A stretch of DNA of 16,321 nucleotides from Lunasporangiospora selenospora (GCA_015680635.1 JAABOA010000321.1:1-16321); one strand, 5' to 3'; positions 1 to 8,724 are shown, counted from the first letter of the stretch. The notes: generated from the sequence alone by a model not told the origin. Translations and numbers: made by a program.

Positions 1-1
1 T

Positions 2-1138
2 TGTTACGAGGCCGGTATCCGTGTCCACATGTTGACTGGAGACCACCCTGCTACAGCTGCCGCAATTGCAAAGGAAGTTGCCATTATCCCCAAGGATGTT
101 GACGCCAAGACTAGTCCTATGGTCATGAGCGCTGAAAGGTTTGATGCCATGACCGACGAAGAGATTGATGCTCTCGAGGAGCTTCCTCGAGTTGTTGCCC
201 GCTGCTCGCCCAACACTAAGGTCAAGATGATTGCCGCGCTCCACCGTCGCAAGCTGTTTGCTACTATGACTGGTGATGGTGTCAACGACTCTCCCTCGCT
301 CAAGGCCGCCAATGTCGGTATTGCTATGGGTGAGTCCGGATCAGATGTCGCCAAGCAAGCTGCCGACATTGTCTTGACGGACGATAACTTTGCTACGATT
401 GTCGAGGCCATTGCTGAGGGCCGCCGAATGTTCTTTAACATCCAGAAATTTGTTCAGCACTTGATGTCGGGCAATATCGCTACGATCTTGGTTCTGGTTG
501 TTGCCTTGGCCTATAAGGATGATCAGGGTAATGCTGTCTTCCCGATGAGTGCTGCCGCTATCCTGTTCATGAATCTCTGTTATTCCTCCCCACCCGCCAT
601 GGGTCTCGGTCTTGAGCCTGCAAGTGAAACCAACATGAAAGAACCCCCACGTACATCGAAGCAGGGTCTCTTCATGTTTGAGGTTCTGTTGGATCTGTTC
701 TTCTACGGATTTGCCATGGCTGCATTGTCCTTTGGTGCATTCAGTATTGTACTCTTTGTGTTCAATGACGGTAACTTGGGATACCAGTGCAATGCTAGAT
801 ATAGCGACGTGTGTCTGGGTGTTTACCGCTCCCGTGCAACCTGCTACGCAACTTTGACACTGTTGATTTTGGCCCACGCGATCAACTGTCGCTCGATTCG
901 TCAGCCAGGCTGGACATGGAAGAACCTCAAGACTGTTCACCATAACAAGACGCTCTACCTGTCGATTGTCTTGGGTGTTATGATATTGTTCCCTATCATC
1001 TATGTTCCTGGTCTGAACACAAACGTGTTCAAGCACGCTAGCTTGACTTATGAGTGGGGCCTGGTCTTTGCTGCCTTGTTCACTTATATTATCGTTGTTG
1101 AGTTGTACAAGTTTATCAAGCGCAAAACCATGAAGTAG
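2..1138 (+). CDS. ENA: ENA-type (P-type IID) Na+/K+/Li+ efflux ATPase, 3' part only
   Basis: This is the C-terminal 378 residues of a P-type cation ATPase; the 5' part lies left of the window and the frame is open from base 2. The piece starts just before the MLTGD motif of the P/N-domain hinge and carries the TGDGVND signature of the P domain at 269-289 (residues 90-96), which binds Mg2+ at the phosphorylation site. It then runs through the last transmembrane segments. The stretch SSPPAMGLGLEPAS and the extracellular region with paired Cys followed by VYRSR match the fungal ENA (type IID) subfamily rather than SERCA or PMA1. The end, ELYKFIKRKTMK, is the usual short basic ENA tail. ENA pumps export Na+, Li+ or K+ across the plasma membrane during salt and alkaline stress. 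No intron is visible in this 1.1 kb. An AATAAA lies at 1265-1270. Family call is firm; ion preference is inferred. Confidence 0.93.
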   Translation, partial: CYEAGIRVHMLTGDHPATAAAIAKEVAIIPKDVDAKTSPMVMSAERFDAMTDEEIDALEELPRVVARCSPNTKVKMIAALHRRKLFATMTGDGVNDSPSLKAANVGIAMGESGSDVAKQAADIVLTDDNFATIVEAIAEGRRMFFNIQKFVQHLMSGNIATILVLVVALAYKDDQGNAVFPMSAAAILFMNLCYSSPPAMGLGLEPASETNMKEPPRTSKQGLFMFEVLLDLFFYGFAMAALSFGAFSIVLFVFNDGNLGYQCNARYSDVCLGVYRSRATCYATLTLLILAHAINCRSIRQPGWTWKNLKTVHHNKTLYLSIVLGVMILFPIIYVPGLNTNVFKHASLTYEWGLVFAALFTYIIVVELYKFIKRKTMK

Positions 1139-1264
1139 AAACTTCTTCCTCTATGCGCCCCTCAATCCCTTCGAGCCTTCTTCTGGTCGCTTAGTCATCC
1201 ATCAATTTATGTATTATATCCTAATCAGTCATAGATCATTCGAGAGGCCTTTTTTTCTAAAGGC

Positions 1265-1270
1265 AATAAA
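1265..1270 (+). terminator. Probable poly(A) signal of the ENA gene
   Basis: A canonical AATAAA lies 127 bases after the ENA stop codon and is followed by an A/T-rich stretch. The position suits a short fungal 3' UTR. This is inferred from motif and spacing only. Confidence 0.45.
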
Positions 1271-1316
1271 CAAATATTTGCACTCTATACGCCATCGTAG
1301 TCCATATTGCGAACTT

Positions 1317-1320
<4 letters not shown>

Positions 1321-1364
<44 letters not shown>
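1321..1364. repeat. (GA)22 dinucleotide microsatellite
   Basis: Twenty-two uninterrupted GA units, flanked by GAAA on the left and AGGAGC on the right. The lack of interruptions suggests an unstable, probably length-polymorphic locus. It lies about 50 bases past the ENA AATAAA. Confidence 0.95.
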
Positions 1365-1367
<3 letters not shown>

Positions 1368-1709
1368 AGCCGTGCCGAGTCATATTTTAAACCAATGTGT
1401 GTGCGATCTCTTTGCTCTGCCTTGCGACAAATGGTCACTGCCGTCGCCACAAGTGCTTTGCAACATCCACCCGCTTTACGAAATACGAGCGAGGGATTAA
1501 AAAGAGCCAAATAAAGTCAGCGGGTAGAAAAAGCTATTCATTCCTTTGGACTACTCGCTCTGTTAAATCTAGCCTACCAAACTTTCTCTCATTACTGACT
1601 CATTAGTCATCATTCACACACGCCCCTTCTTATGCATACTTCACACATTCTGGTTAGGCCATAAGCTATAAAATCATCGTAGAACTTGTGTCTTGATTGT
1701 TCTATCGTT

Positions 1710-2043
1710 TCAAAGAGCGATGCTATCGTAAATGGGCTTGTTGAGAGAAGGTCTTATTAACGACACTGGTATGAGCGGTTTTCCACGCTCCAATACGGTG
1801 TTCCAGATGAGCTCGATCGTGGGTGCTGTGAGATCCTGTAATAGAGAAAATAGATAGTATTAATGGATGAGAACATGACGAGTCAAAGAGGAAAGAGAAA
1901 CGATATGGAGATAGAGTATCACAAAAGTATATGTTGAATGGGACAATTTATGTGAATTAGTTGAGCTAATCAGTTACCAGTTGGTACGCTTTGAGCAGAG
2001 CTATACAGGAGCCAAGCAAAGAGAGAACCAGTCTTTTTGACAT
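1710..2043 (-). CDS. Candidate two-exon small protein with hydrophobic N-terminus (hypothetical)
   Basis: On the - strand, exon 1 (2043-1978, 22 codons) ends at a GTAACT donor and exon 2 (1835-1710, 41 codons plus TGA) follows an ATTACAG acceptor with a pyrimidine-rich lead. Both junctions are phase 0. The 141-base intron contains an in-frame stop right after the donor, so it must be removed to extend the frame. The product is 63 residues. It starts MSKR, continues with a hydrophobic stretch (LVLSLLGSCIALL, residues 5-17) that could be a membrane anchor or signal peptide, and has a soluble-looking tail. I do not recognise the family. The frame stays open upstream of this ATG into the 10-base repeat, so the true start, or further upstream exons, remain uncertain. 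It could instead be a chance open frame or the 3' end of a larger gene. Confidence 0.35.
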
Positions 2044-2115
2044 GGGTATGTAATCGATATCTTCCTGCCTGATGCAAAGCAGAATGAGATTCAAGATGAC
2101 AGGGTCCTTGCCTTT

Positions 2116-2165
2116 GAGTGTGTGCGAGTGTGTGCAAGTGTGCGCGAGTGTGTGCGAGAATGCGC
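2116..2165. repeat. 10-base tandem minisatellite, five imperfect copies
   Basis: Units of GAGTGTGTGC: copies at 2116-2125, 2126-2135 and 2146-2155 are identical, while 2136-2145 and 2156-2165 carry a few substitutions each. The run sits 73 bases upstream of the ATG of the candidate - strand micro-gene. Confidence 0.85.
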
Positions 2166-2599
2166 AGAATGTGCGAATGAGGCAAACAAACACTGAACAC
2201 TTGTGAGGAAATTATGTATGCTCGCTACTGCAACTATCCTCAATCTTTTCACGCATTCCTTTGGAGTCGTGACCTAGGCTCCTAGCAGAGAGCTATGGAT
2301 GTTCAAATGAAAACCGCCTTGTTGTGTTGTCTCGGAAACAGTACAAAACTGCGAGTGCCTCTTTGTGGAACTGCACAGTTCTCTGCCTTGGGGAGCTAAA
2401 CAAAGAGAAAAATGGCGAGCTTGTGGGTAGAACAGATATCAGAGAAAAAAGAGAAAAGATGCGCACTTTTCTAAACCGGCGGAATCTTGTATCTGCAGGC
2501 TGTGCTCTCCATTTTCAAAATCGCGCAAGGCTCACACTCATACACTCGGAAGGATCACATCCATGCCTTTCCCCACCTTTCTTTACGATCACCAACAAG

Positions 2600-2607
2600 T
2601 ATAAAAG
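2600..2607 (+). promoter_or_regulatory. TATA box of ATX1
   Basis: TATAAAAG lies 152 bases upstream of the ATX1 ATG, followed by a C/A-rich stretch free of ATG codons, typical of a fungal 5' leader. Transcription would start roughly 30-60 bases downstream. Confidence 0.65.
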
Positions 2608-2758
2608 GAGGCCTCTCCAAAGGGATCTCCCAACAGATACAAACAACTCACCCCTCCACTTTTCATCCCAACCAACTATCCAAGGAACTCCTTCCCAATC
2701 TTAACTTCAAGCCTCCACTTCCACTCCCTACGAACCCCTCTACAAAACACTAATCACC

Positions 2759-2948
2759 ATGGCTGTATGTACTTGCTCCACACACATTGTTTTCTCTGCA
2801 CAAACAACAACAGTCATTGATCTTACTCGATCTCTTTTGCTGGTCTCTTAATAGGAATACAAGTACGATGTTGTCATGAGCTGCGGTGGATGCTCCGGCG
2901 CTGTGTCTCGTGCCCTTGGCAAGCTTGAAGGTAATTGATCTGGATCAG

Positions 2949-2987
<39 letters not shown>

Positions 2988-3418
2988 TTCTTACGCCAAG
3001 AAGATACTATCAAAGGGCAGGGTTATCTAGCTTAGGCGGTCCCTTGTATATCTCCTTCCCCTCTTCTTAAGCATTTTACGGGCTTCCAGATCACTCACCG
3101 CTATCATTTACCTTTCACTCCTCCAATCTCCTTCCCTCTTGCTACTTAATAGGCGTTGAAAAGTATGATGTGTCGCTCGAGACCCAAAAGGTGACCGTCG
3201 AGTCGAACTCTCTTACTGAGGTAAAGGATCTTGAGTGGATATTAAAAATGATGGCAAAGTGCAATTGCCGTGAATATGGACATGAAAAGTGGATGGGCAA
3301 AATAATCGTATTCTGACTTTCCATCCATTACGGCTACCGCTGAAAAAAAAAACATTAGGACGAGATTCTGGATGTGATCCGTAAGACTGGAAAGACGGCC
3401 TCGATCTCATCAGCCTAA
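2759..3418 (+). CDS. ATX1: ATX1-type cytosolic copper chaperone (4 exons)
   Basis: Exons are 2759-2764, 2855-2930, 3153-3220 and 3359-3418. They join in frame (phases 0, 1, 0) with donors GTATGT, GTAATT and GTAAAG and TAG acceptors. The 69-residue product is one heavy-metal-associated (HMA) domain, about the length of yeast Atx1 (73). The metal site MSCGGCSGAV (residues 10-19) carries the two Cu(I)-binding cysteines of the MxCxxC motif, and a conserved Lys sits near the C-terminus in the loop KTGK. Atx1 carries Cu(I) from uptake transporters to the P1B-type ATPase of the secretory pathway (Ccc2/ATP7), feeding multicopper oxidases. The first exon codes only Met-Ala, so the start depends on splicing; the ATG is in a good context (ACCATGG). 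A TATA box lies upstream and AATAAA at 3581. Family identification is firm and exon borders are strongly supported by continuity of the HMA fold. Confidence 0.93.
2953..2982. repeat. (CT)15 microsatellite inside ATX1 intron 2
   Basis: Fifteen CT units about 23 bases after the intron 2 donor (2931). The tract is far from the acceptor at 3152, so it is probably not the functional polypyrimidine tract. Its length could vary between strains. Confidence 0.9.
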
Positions 3419-3580
3419 AATCTCACAAACTTTCCTCTTTGAACGGCGTGATCTCTCGCTCCCTTTCCGTGTACTCCTTTCAAGGCAGATAGTACAAGTT
3501 CAGCTAATCAGGATGCTAAAAGAAGGAAATGAGAAAGAAAGAGAAAATGAATGCAAATAGGCAAAATCGGCTTGTAAATC

Positions 3581-3586
3581 AATAAA
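3581..3586 (+). terminator. Probable poly(A) signal of ATX1
   Basis: AATAAA lies 163 bases after the ATX1 stop, in an A-rich stretch. Assigned from motif and position. Confidence 0.4.
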
Positions 3587-5804
3587 CGCAGAATATACCA
3601 AGAGCTAGTTGATATTTTCGGATATGGATACCACTACCACCACCATCTCGATTACATGAAACTCGGGTCTCAGATGCAGCATAGCCACGCACAAGAACCA
3701 AGTTCCGTGATTAAGATTGAAAGACTGCTCTATCAATATGAACAGGAAAGAATCTTCTTTTCTTTTCTTTTTTGGCGGGAGAGAAATAGTGGAGGGAGAA
3801 ATGAATGGACACAAAAAGACTATCGTAGTACGCCCGAGACCTGCATGTTTCTGAATATGGCCACTGTCCGCTTTTCATCCTCTTCTCCTCTCACTTCCCG
3901 CCTCATCCCTGAATGAAATGAACGAATACCAAAGGAATGGGTGTGGCAGTAAACGCTAAAGAGAACCATGCTTTCAGCTCAACACTCCTCCTCAGACCTC
4001 AACAACGGCAGCAAACAAATATTTCTGTCATGGGTAGTTTCACAAAGGACCTTGGTAATATTCCCACGCCCACAATGTCCTATCTCACAAGCCCATTGAT
4101 CCACATCGTATGTGAAGAATGTGATCTTGAAATAATCACAGGGGCGTCTGATCCATAATCGAGAGGGGTTATGCCCTCCCATGAGTGTGCACGGTCCAGG
4201 ATTAATTAGGTTCCGTCCCAAGACTAGAGAATAGGAAAACAAATGGGCAACAATATCCCCTCTCCGACTTTTTTTTTGCTCTTGTGTTCACACTTTAATC
4301 CCTTCTCCAACCACTTGGTTTCCCGAGGACCCGGTTTGCATCTGAGAGTTTAGCCGCACTATTCTATGTGCTAGGAAAGGGTGGTTCTTGTTCTCTCTCT
4401 TTTGGACCTTAGGATCAAAAGAAACAAAAAATCCACTTTTTACTCCTTCCGTGATATCTCTTGCAAAGGATTTAATGACTCCCGTGATGGTTTTTTTCAG
4501 TGTCCCCGGGGGTTGCTGACGTCCAACCCTTCTTCCTCCTCTGTGTCGGACAAGAAAAATAAAAGATTCATTGCCAAGAAAAGAAAGTATGAGAGGCCGC
4601 AACTTTCAACTCTAAATTGGGCTAGAGAATTTTATGGGTACTCTCTTTTCTTGTAGGATTCCCTCCCTCCCTCTTTCCCCCCTCCTCTTTTTCCCCGATC
4701 CACCGATCCGCCCAATGTATACTCCCGCACATCTACCCACTTTAGTCTCGTGGTCCTTTTTATCCATTACCACCTTGTTGGCTCCAGCTCCATCCTCCTC
4801 CTGCCATCCAGCTGTTTATGCTGCTCCACTACAAAGCTACAATTGGATTATATTTTTTGCTGTTTTACTTAGATGCTAAAGAAGAGGGCCAAGAGAATGA
4901 GGACTTTGAAGAACCCTAAAATTCTTTTCTAGAGTCAACAGCTGCGGGTGGCGATCAGGAATCTAAGAAACAACAACAATGGCGTCTCCTTCAATGGATG
5001 TGTTGCAATCCACCACAAACCCGCAGAATTAAAAAGAATGCTAATGGTATCATAGTGAAAAGAGAGGGGGAAGGGGGAAGGGGATACCAACACTTTGTTA
5101 CAAATCGAAATGCCTGACCATTCACCTTTCCCGGTATCATGGATAATCATTGAGCATTTCGGTATCAGTGTGCAGCGCACGGCGCTCTTTCTCAAAGCTT
5201 TATCGACAAAGCGAACCGTCCATTGTTTTCAAGGATTGGACCAAAGGAGATTGAAAAAATGAGTATCCCTTGAACATATTTTTTTCCCTTTTCTGGGGAG
5301 TGGCTCCTAGCAAGAAGACATGATGGTGATAGTGTCTGCCCACTGCGCACTAGAGAGACAATTCCTGGAAATGATTGAACTACCCAAAACTCCTCATTGG
5401 GGGGCAGGCGATGTACAACTGCGGCTCGTTCGTGGTTAGTGGATTTAAAAACCACCCAGTAGGGTTAGGACGTGTACTGATTTGGCTCGGAAGCACACTC
5501 AATTTGCTAGTTCTCTCCATGAGACCACCCCAACGTGTACTGTGCACTCTTGACAACAAGTGAGAGTCGGCAAAGGAAAAGGGAGAGAGGAGGGCGTTCG
5601 TTGAGCTTAAGTGGGTTCGCTGTCATGTCGTGCCATGCACTCTCTACTCATCCCCGCTTCCGTCCTCTCTAGCTCCGCAAGACACCTGCAGGACAACAGA
5701 CACAAAGTCAAAATAAGGTGCTTTTGTGCGGATGAGAAATCACAGCAGAAAAAAAACAATGGGACAGTGAGGTCGCTGTCAAAAATCCCGTCGGGTGCTT
5801 TATG
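3587..5804. other. 2.2 kb without a recognisable gene
   Basis: No open frame on either strand in this stretch looks like a protein family I know. The longest are about 60-105 residues of low-complexity or mixed composition, and I found no convincing pair of splice signals joining them. No tRNA, 5S, snRNA or transposon terminus was recognised. Purine- and pyrimidine-rich runs are common. The stretch probably combines the ATX1 3' flank with a long upstream control region of the transporter at 6057, but a non-coding RNA cannot be excluded. Confidence 0.5.
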
Positions 5805-5812
5805 TATAAAAA
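5805..5812 (+). promoter_or_regulatory. TATA box of the MFS transporter gene
   Basis: TATAAAAA lies 245 bases upstream of the transporter ATG and is followed by a strongly pyrimidine-rich leader with CT runs around 5871-5893, a common arrangement at fungal transcription starts. The implied 5' UTR is about 200 bases. Confidence 0.6.
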
Positions 5813-6056
5813 AGCTCCACTTCCTCCAGACCGCCACTTCTTGTCTCTCATTTCATTCTTCCACAATCATCTCTCTCCCTCTCTCTCTCTTTCTTAACCC
5901 TTAATTATCTTCAGTGCGACGACCTCACTGGCTCCATCAGACAGATCTATTCCTTCAAGTCTGATAGTCACTTCTCTCTGTTCATATTTCGCCTCACCTC
6001 GGTCCTCTCTCCCTTTAATTTCCGAGGCTCCCTTGATCAGACCCGTAAGACTGACA

Positions 6057-7715
6057 ATGATCGACGAGAGCGCAGTCATCCGTGGCAACGCTTCCCCTGG
6101 CGAAAAGGAGGAATATCAGAGCGAAATTCTCAACACAGGCCACAAGGCCGAGATCGATATTGGTCAAAAGGCTGAGCTTGACTCTCGCTCTCTTGATACT
6201 TGCTCAGTCCACACTGCCCCTGTCAATGCGACCGATGCCGATCTTGAAAAGGGCGATCCCTCCAAGCGCGAACCCTCCACCAACACCCACACAGGCCCAG
6301 TCGACCCATTCCCATTCCCCTTTGACGACTCTTCGGAGGACAAGAACGCCACAAAACCTTTTCTCTACGGTCTCCGTACCTCTAAGAACTATATCACTGT
6401 AACCATTCTCATCTGTCTCTTTACCGACATGATCACCTACGGTATTATCATTCCCCTAATGCCAACCCTTATCAAGGGCATGGAAGGTGACTCGACAAAG
6501 ACCGGTATCCTCGTGGCTGTCTACGCCGCTGGCATCATGTTCGCATCGCCTGTCTTTGGTACTATCTCTGATAAGATGGCCTCACGCCGCAGGCCAATGA
6601 TCCTGGGACTCTTTGGACTTTTGACAGCAACCATCATCTTTATGCTTGCCAAGGTCTACTGGCTGTTGATCATTGCCCGGTTTTTCCAAGGTGTCTCGGG
6701 TGGTGCTGTCTGGACACTGAGTCTAGCTCTCATGGCGGATACCTTTCCAGCCAGTGAACTTGGTGTCCAGATGGGCAAGTCTCTGATCGGTCACACGATG
6801 GGCATGCTTGGCGGTCCACCCATTGGTGGTCTTCTCTACGAGGCCTTTGGATCCCGAGCTCCTTTTTACTTTTGTATTGCCTTTGTCTCATTGGCCATCA
6901 TCCTCTTGAGCTGCCTGATCGAGAAACGCGCCGATGAGACCCAACTCATCCGACAGTATGAGCAATACATGAATGACAAGGCTATTGCCCAGGGAATTGT
7001 CGTTGAGGAAAAGCCTCGAATCTCGATGTGGAAGTTGGTCACAACCAAGCGTATGATTGCTGCAGTCCTTATTACTACACTCGAAGCCTTTGATCTCGCC
7101 TCGCTGGAACCTACGCTCCCATATTATCTTCGTGAACGATTCGGAATGTCCGAGGGTCAGATTGGTCTCGTCTTTATCGCGTTCACTATGCCAACGATTG
7201 TTTCTCCCTTGGCAGGCTGGATCTCTGATAGATACGGCGCAAAGATCCTCTGCTTCAGCGCAGTGACCCTCTGTGGATGCTTTATGTTGATCCTCAGTAT
7301 TAAGGACAAGCCTCTCTGGGGAATCACCCTGACCTTGGTCGGCGTTGGTCTCGCCACCGCAAGCTTTATCGCCCCAGTTCTTGGCGAGATTTCAGCCGTC
7401 GTGCGACGAACCGGCGATCGAGACGGATTTGCTCGTGCATTTGCTATTTTCAACATGTCGTTCAGTTTTGGAATGTTGGTTGGGCCCATCTTGGCAGGAT
7501 ATATTTATGGTAAACACGGCTTCAGTGTGAACAACATTACGACGGCCTGTTTCCTGTTTGCTGCACTGCCCATCATCGGACTCTGGATTGGTGGTCGTCA
7601 GGACAAGATGGAGGATATCAAGATGTACGAAGCGGAGGAGGAAGAGCGCAAACGGATCTTGTCCGAGATTTCCTTGATGCGCTCCAACACCCGGGACTCC
7701 CAGACCATTGCCTAG
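6057..7715 (+). CDS. Major facilitator superfamily transporter, DHA1/SLC18 (vesicular amine)-like
   Basis: The product is a 552-residue 12-TM secondary transporter. The open frame extends 8 codons upstream to a TTG, but the first ATG at 6057 (context ACAATGA) is the likely start. Residues 1-110 form a hydrophilic, probably disordered cytosolic tail. TM1 follows (LFTDMITYGIIIPLMP) with a charged Asp at 124. The MFS loop motif A appears as SDKMASRRRP (171-180), a motif C-like GGPPIGG at 252-258, and a second-half repeat at WISDRYG (388-394). LEPTLPYYL at 350-358 and the motif-C region resemble vesicular monoamine/acetylcholine transporters and drug:H+ antiporters. Such proteins exchange protons for amines or drugs; the substrate here is unknown. 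The coding region has no intron, unlike the complete genes around it. It converges with the YbeY gene, and AATAAA lies at 7847-7852. Confidence 0.88.
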   Translation: MIDESAVIRGNASPGEKEEYQSEILNTGHKAEIDIGQKAELDSRSLDTCSVHTAPVNATDADLEKGDPSKREPSTNTHTGPVDPFPFPFDDSSEDKNATKPFLYGLRTSKNYITVTILICLFTDMITYGIIIPLMPTLIKGMEGDSTKTGILVAVYAAGIMFASPVFGTISDKMASRRRPMILGLFGLLTATIIFMLAKVYWLLIIARFFQGVSGGAVWTLSLALMADTFPASELGVQMGKSLIGHTMGMLGGPPIGGLLYEAFGSRAPFYFCIAFVSLAIILLSCLIEKRADETQLIRQYEQYMNDKAIAQGIVVEEKPRISMWKLVTTKRMIAAVLITTLEAFDLASLEPTLPYYLRERFGMSEGQIGLVFIAFTMPTIVSPLAGWISDRYGAKILCFSAVTLCGCFMLILSIKDKPLWGITLTLVGVGLATASFIAPVLGEISAVVRRTGDRDGFARAFAIFNMSFSFGMLVGPILAGYIYGKHGFSVNNITTACFLFAALPIIGLWIGGRQDKMEDIKMYEAEEEERKRILSEISLMRSNTRDSQTIA

Positions 7716-7846
7716 TCGAGCACTCTTCTCTTTTTCTCCCATGCGTAGCATAGATACCATTTTTTACTTATCTTTTCTCTCTCTCAATCTCCCATTTCCA
7801 TACGAGCATGAAGAGCGTATTGGACCCTGTACTCTATCTCCCGTAA

Positions 7847-7852
7847 AATAAA
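7847..7852 (+). terminator. Probable poly(A) signal of the MFS transporter gene
   Basis: AATAAA lies 131 bases downstream of the transporter stop, within the 226-base space shared with the convergent YbeY gene. Motif and position only. Confidence 0.4.
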
Positions 7853-7941
7853 AAAGAGCATACCTTCCATTCTATTACTGTTTCTTCAGCCTTCACTATA
7901 ATGAGTTTGATCCGCATATCATTTTCTTTCATTCTAGTTTT

Positions 7942-8658
7942 CTAAATTGACTCTTGCCATTCCCGCATCCGCTTTAGCATCCTATCCTCTTTGCCCTTCA
8001 TCTAAAATAAACGATAGACATGAAATAAAAATGAGACGCACTGTACGAACATCTATTATCCTATCTGCTAAATTGTGCAAATTATTTGATTTCCTCAAGA
8101 AAGAAGAAAAGAGGGAGGGGGGTTACCTGTTTATAGTCGACATCCTTCTGATGATCGTATCCGAGTAAATGGCAAATTCCATGGGCATAGAGCCTCGGCA
8201 ACCGCTCCTCAACTGAAACCCCATGTTCCTGACACCATTTTTTGACATACGCCATTGAAATGTAAATATCTCCCAAGTTCATGTCATCCGTTGACCGAGG
8301 TGTAGGCAGAAGCCCAGGCCTCACCGCCTAGATAAAAAAGGGAGGTACCCTCCGAAGAGTTTGGCAAAAAAGACTACCGTTAGGATCTACACCATCTGTG
8401 TCAAGGCATCCAAGTCATTGCCAGTGACACATATTGAAAGAGAATGATCACCTCTGTGAATGGAAATGACAAAATGTCGGTCGGTTTGTCCTTGCTGCGG
8501 TATTGAGCATTGAGTTGCCGAATGACGGGATTACTCGTCAATTGCACCCCAATGTCCCAATCACGGTACCCAGCAGCCGACAACAACAGCTGAATCTGCG
8601 TTCGGACGAGCTTGGTCGAAATAGGAACAGCCCTTTGTGAATTCTTGAGAAGAATCAT
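7942..8658 (-). CDS. ybeY: YbeY family endoribonuclease / rRNA maturation factor (3 exons)
   Basis: Exons on the - strand are 8658-8452, 8327-8127 and 8001-7942, all joined in phase 0. Donors are GTGATC (atypical) and GTAACC; acceptors are CTAG and TTTTAG. The product is 155 residues, the same length as E. coli YbeY. The zinc site HGICHLLGYDH (His118, His122, His128) matches the family HGxxHLxGYDH signature. The upstream block YRSKDKPTDILSFPF holds the conserved Arg and LSFPF core, and NLGDI is present before the catalytic helix. YbeY is a single-strand RNA endonuclease acting in 16S/17S rRNA 3'-end processing and ribosome quality control; in animals the homologue works in mitochondria. A mitochondrial role is inferred here, and no long targeting peptide is obvious. 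The start lies only 80 bases below the CDK7 stop, on the same strand. The last exon codes 19 residues (MKGKED...WQESI) and restores the family's C-terminal helix. Confidence 0.92.
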
Positions 8659-8718
8659 GGAGTCAATACCAAGATTAATATTTTAAAAAAAGAGTCCAAG
8701 GTTCTAAAATTTCCTATT

Positions 8719-8724
8719 TTTATT
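8719..8724 (-). terminator. Probable poly(A) signal of the CDK7 gene
   Basis: AATAAA on the - strand, 15 bases past the CDK7 stop and 60 bases before the YbeY ATG. The 3' end of CDK7 mRNA must therefore form inside, or very near, the YbeY promoter or leader. Confidence 0.4.

Larger units (their letters stand above)
1139..1709. other. 3' untranslated/intergenic DNA with a GA microsatellite
   Basis: Spacer between the ENA stop and the candidate micro-gene on the - strand. It holds the presumed ENA poly(A) signal and the (GA)22 tract. Open frames in this stretch are only the translation of the dinucleotide repeat (Arg-Glu or Ser-Leu runs) and were not called. No other gene or RNA is seen. Confidence 0.6.
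2044..2758. other. Intergenic region: minisatellite plus ATX1 promoter and 5' UTR
   Basis: Non-coding DNA between the - strand micro-gene candidate and the ATX1 start. It contains the 10-base tandem repeat (2116-2165), an ATX1 TATA box (2600-2607) and a C/A-rich 5' leader of about 130 bases. Short open frames across 2324-2753 have no recognisable product and overlap the promoter, so they are not called. Confidence 0.5.

Noticed and set aside
341-1036. 231-codon open frame on the - strand
   Set aside because: Antisense to the ENA ATPase coding region; composition is that of a shadow frame with no domain.
1209-1514. Open frames across the GA tract
   Set aside because: They exist because a dinucleotide repeat cannot form stops; the product is an Arg-Glu or Ser-Leu run with no family.
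4288-4656. Overlapping open frames of 91-104 codons on both strands
   Set aside because: No recognisable motif, no promoter or splice context, and they are mutual shadows; a real gene cannot be supported.
5434-5455. Short inverted repeat GTGGTT...AACCAC suggesting a tRNA or hairpin RNA
   Set aside because: Only six paired bases, with no cloverleaf, A-box or B-box around it.
6033-6056. Upstream extension of the transporter to a TTG
   Set aside because: Fungal nuclear genes start at ATG; the first ATG at 6057 has an adequate context and the eight extra codons add nothing conserved.
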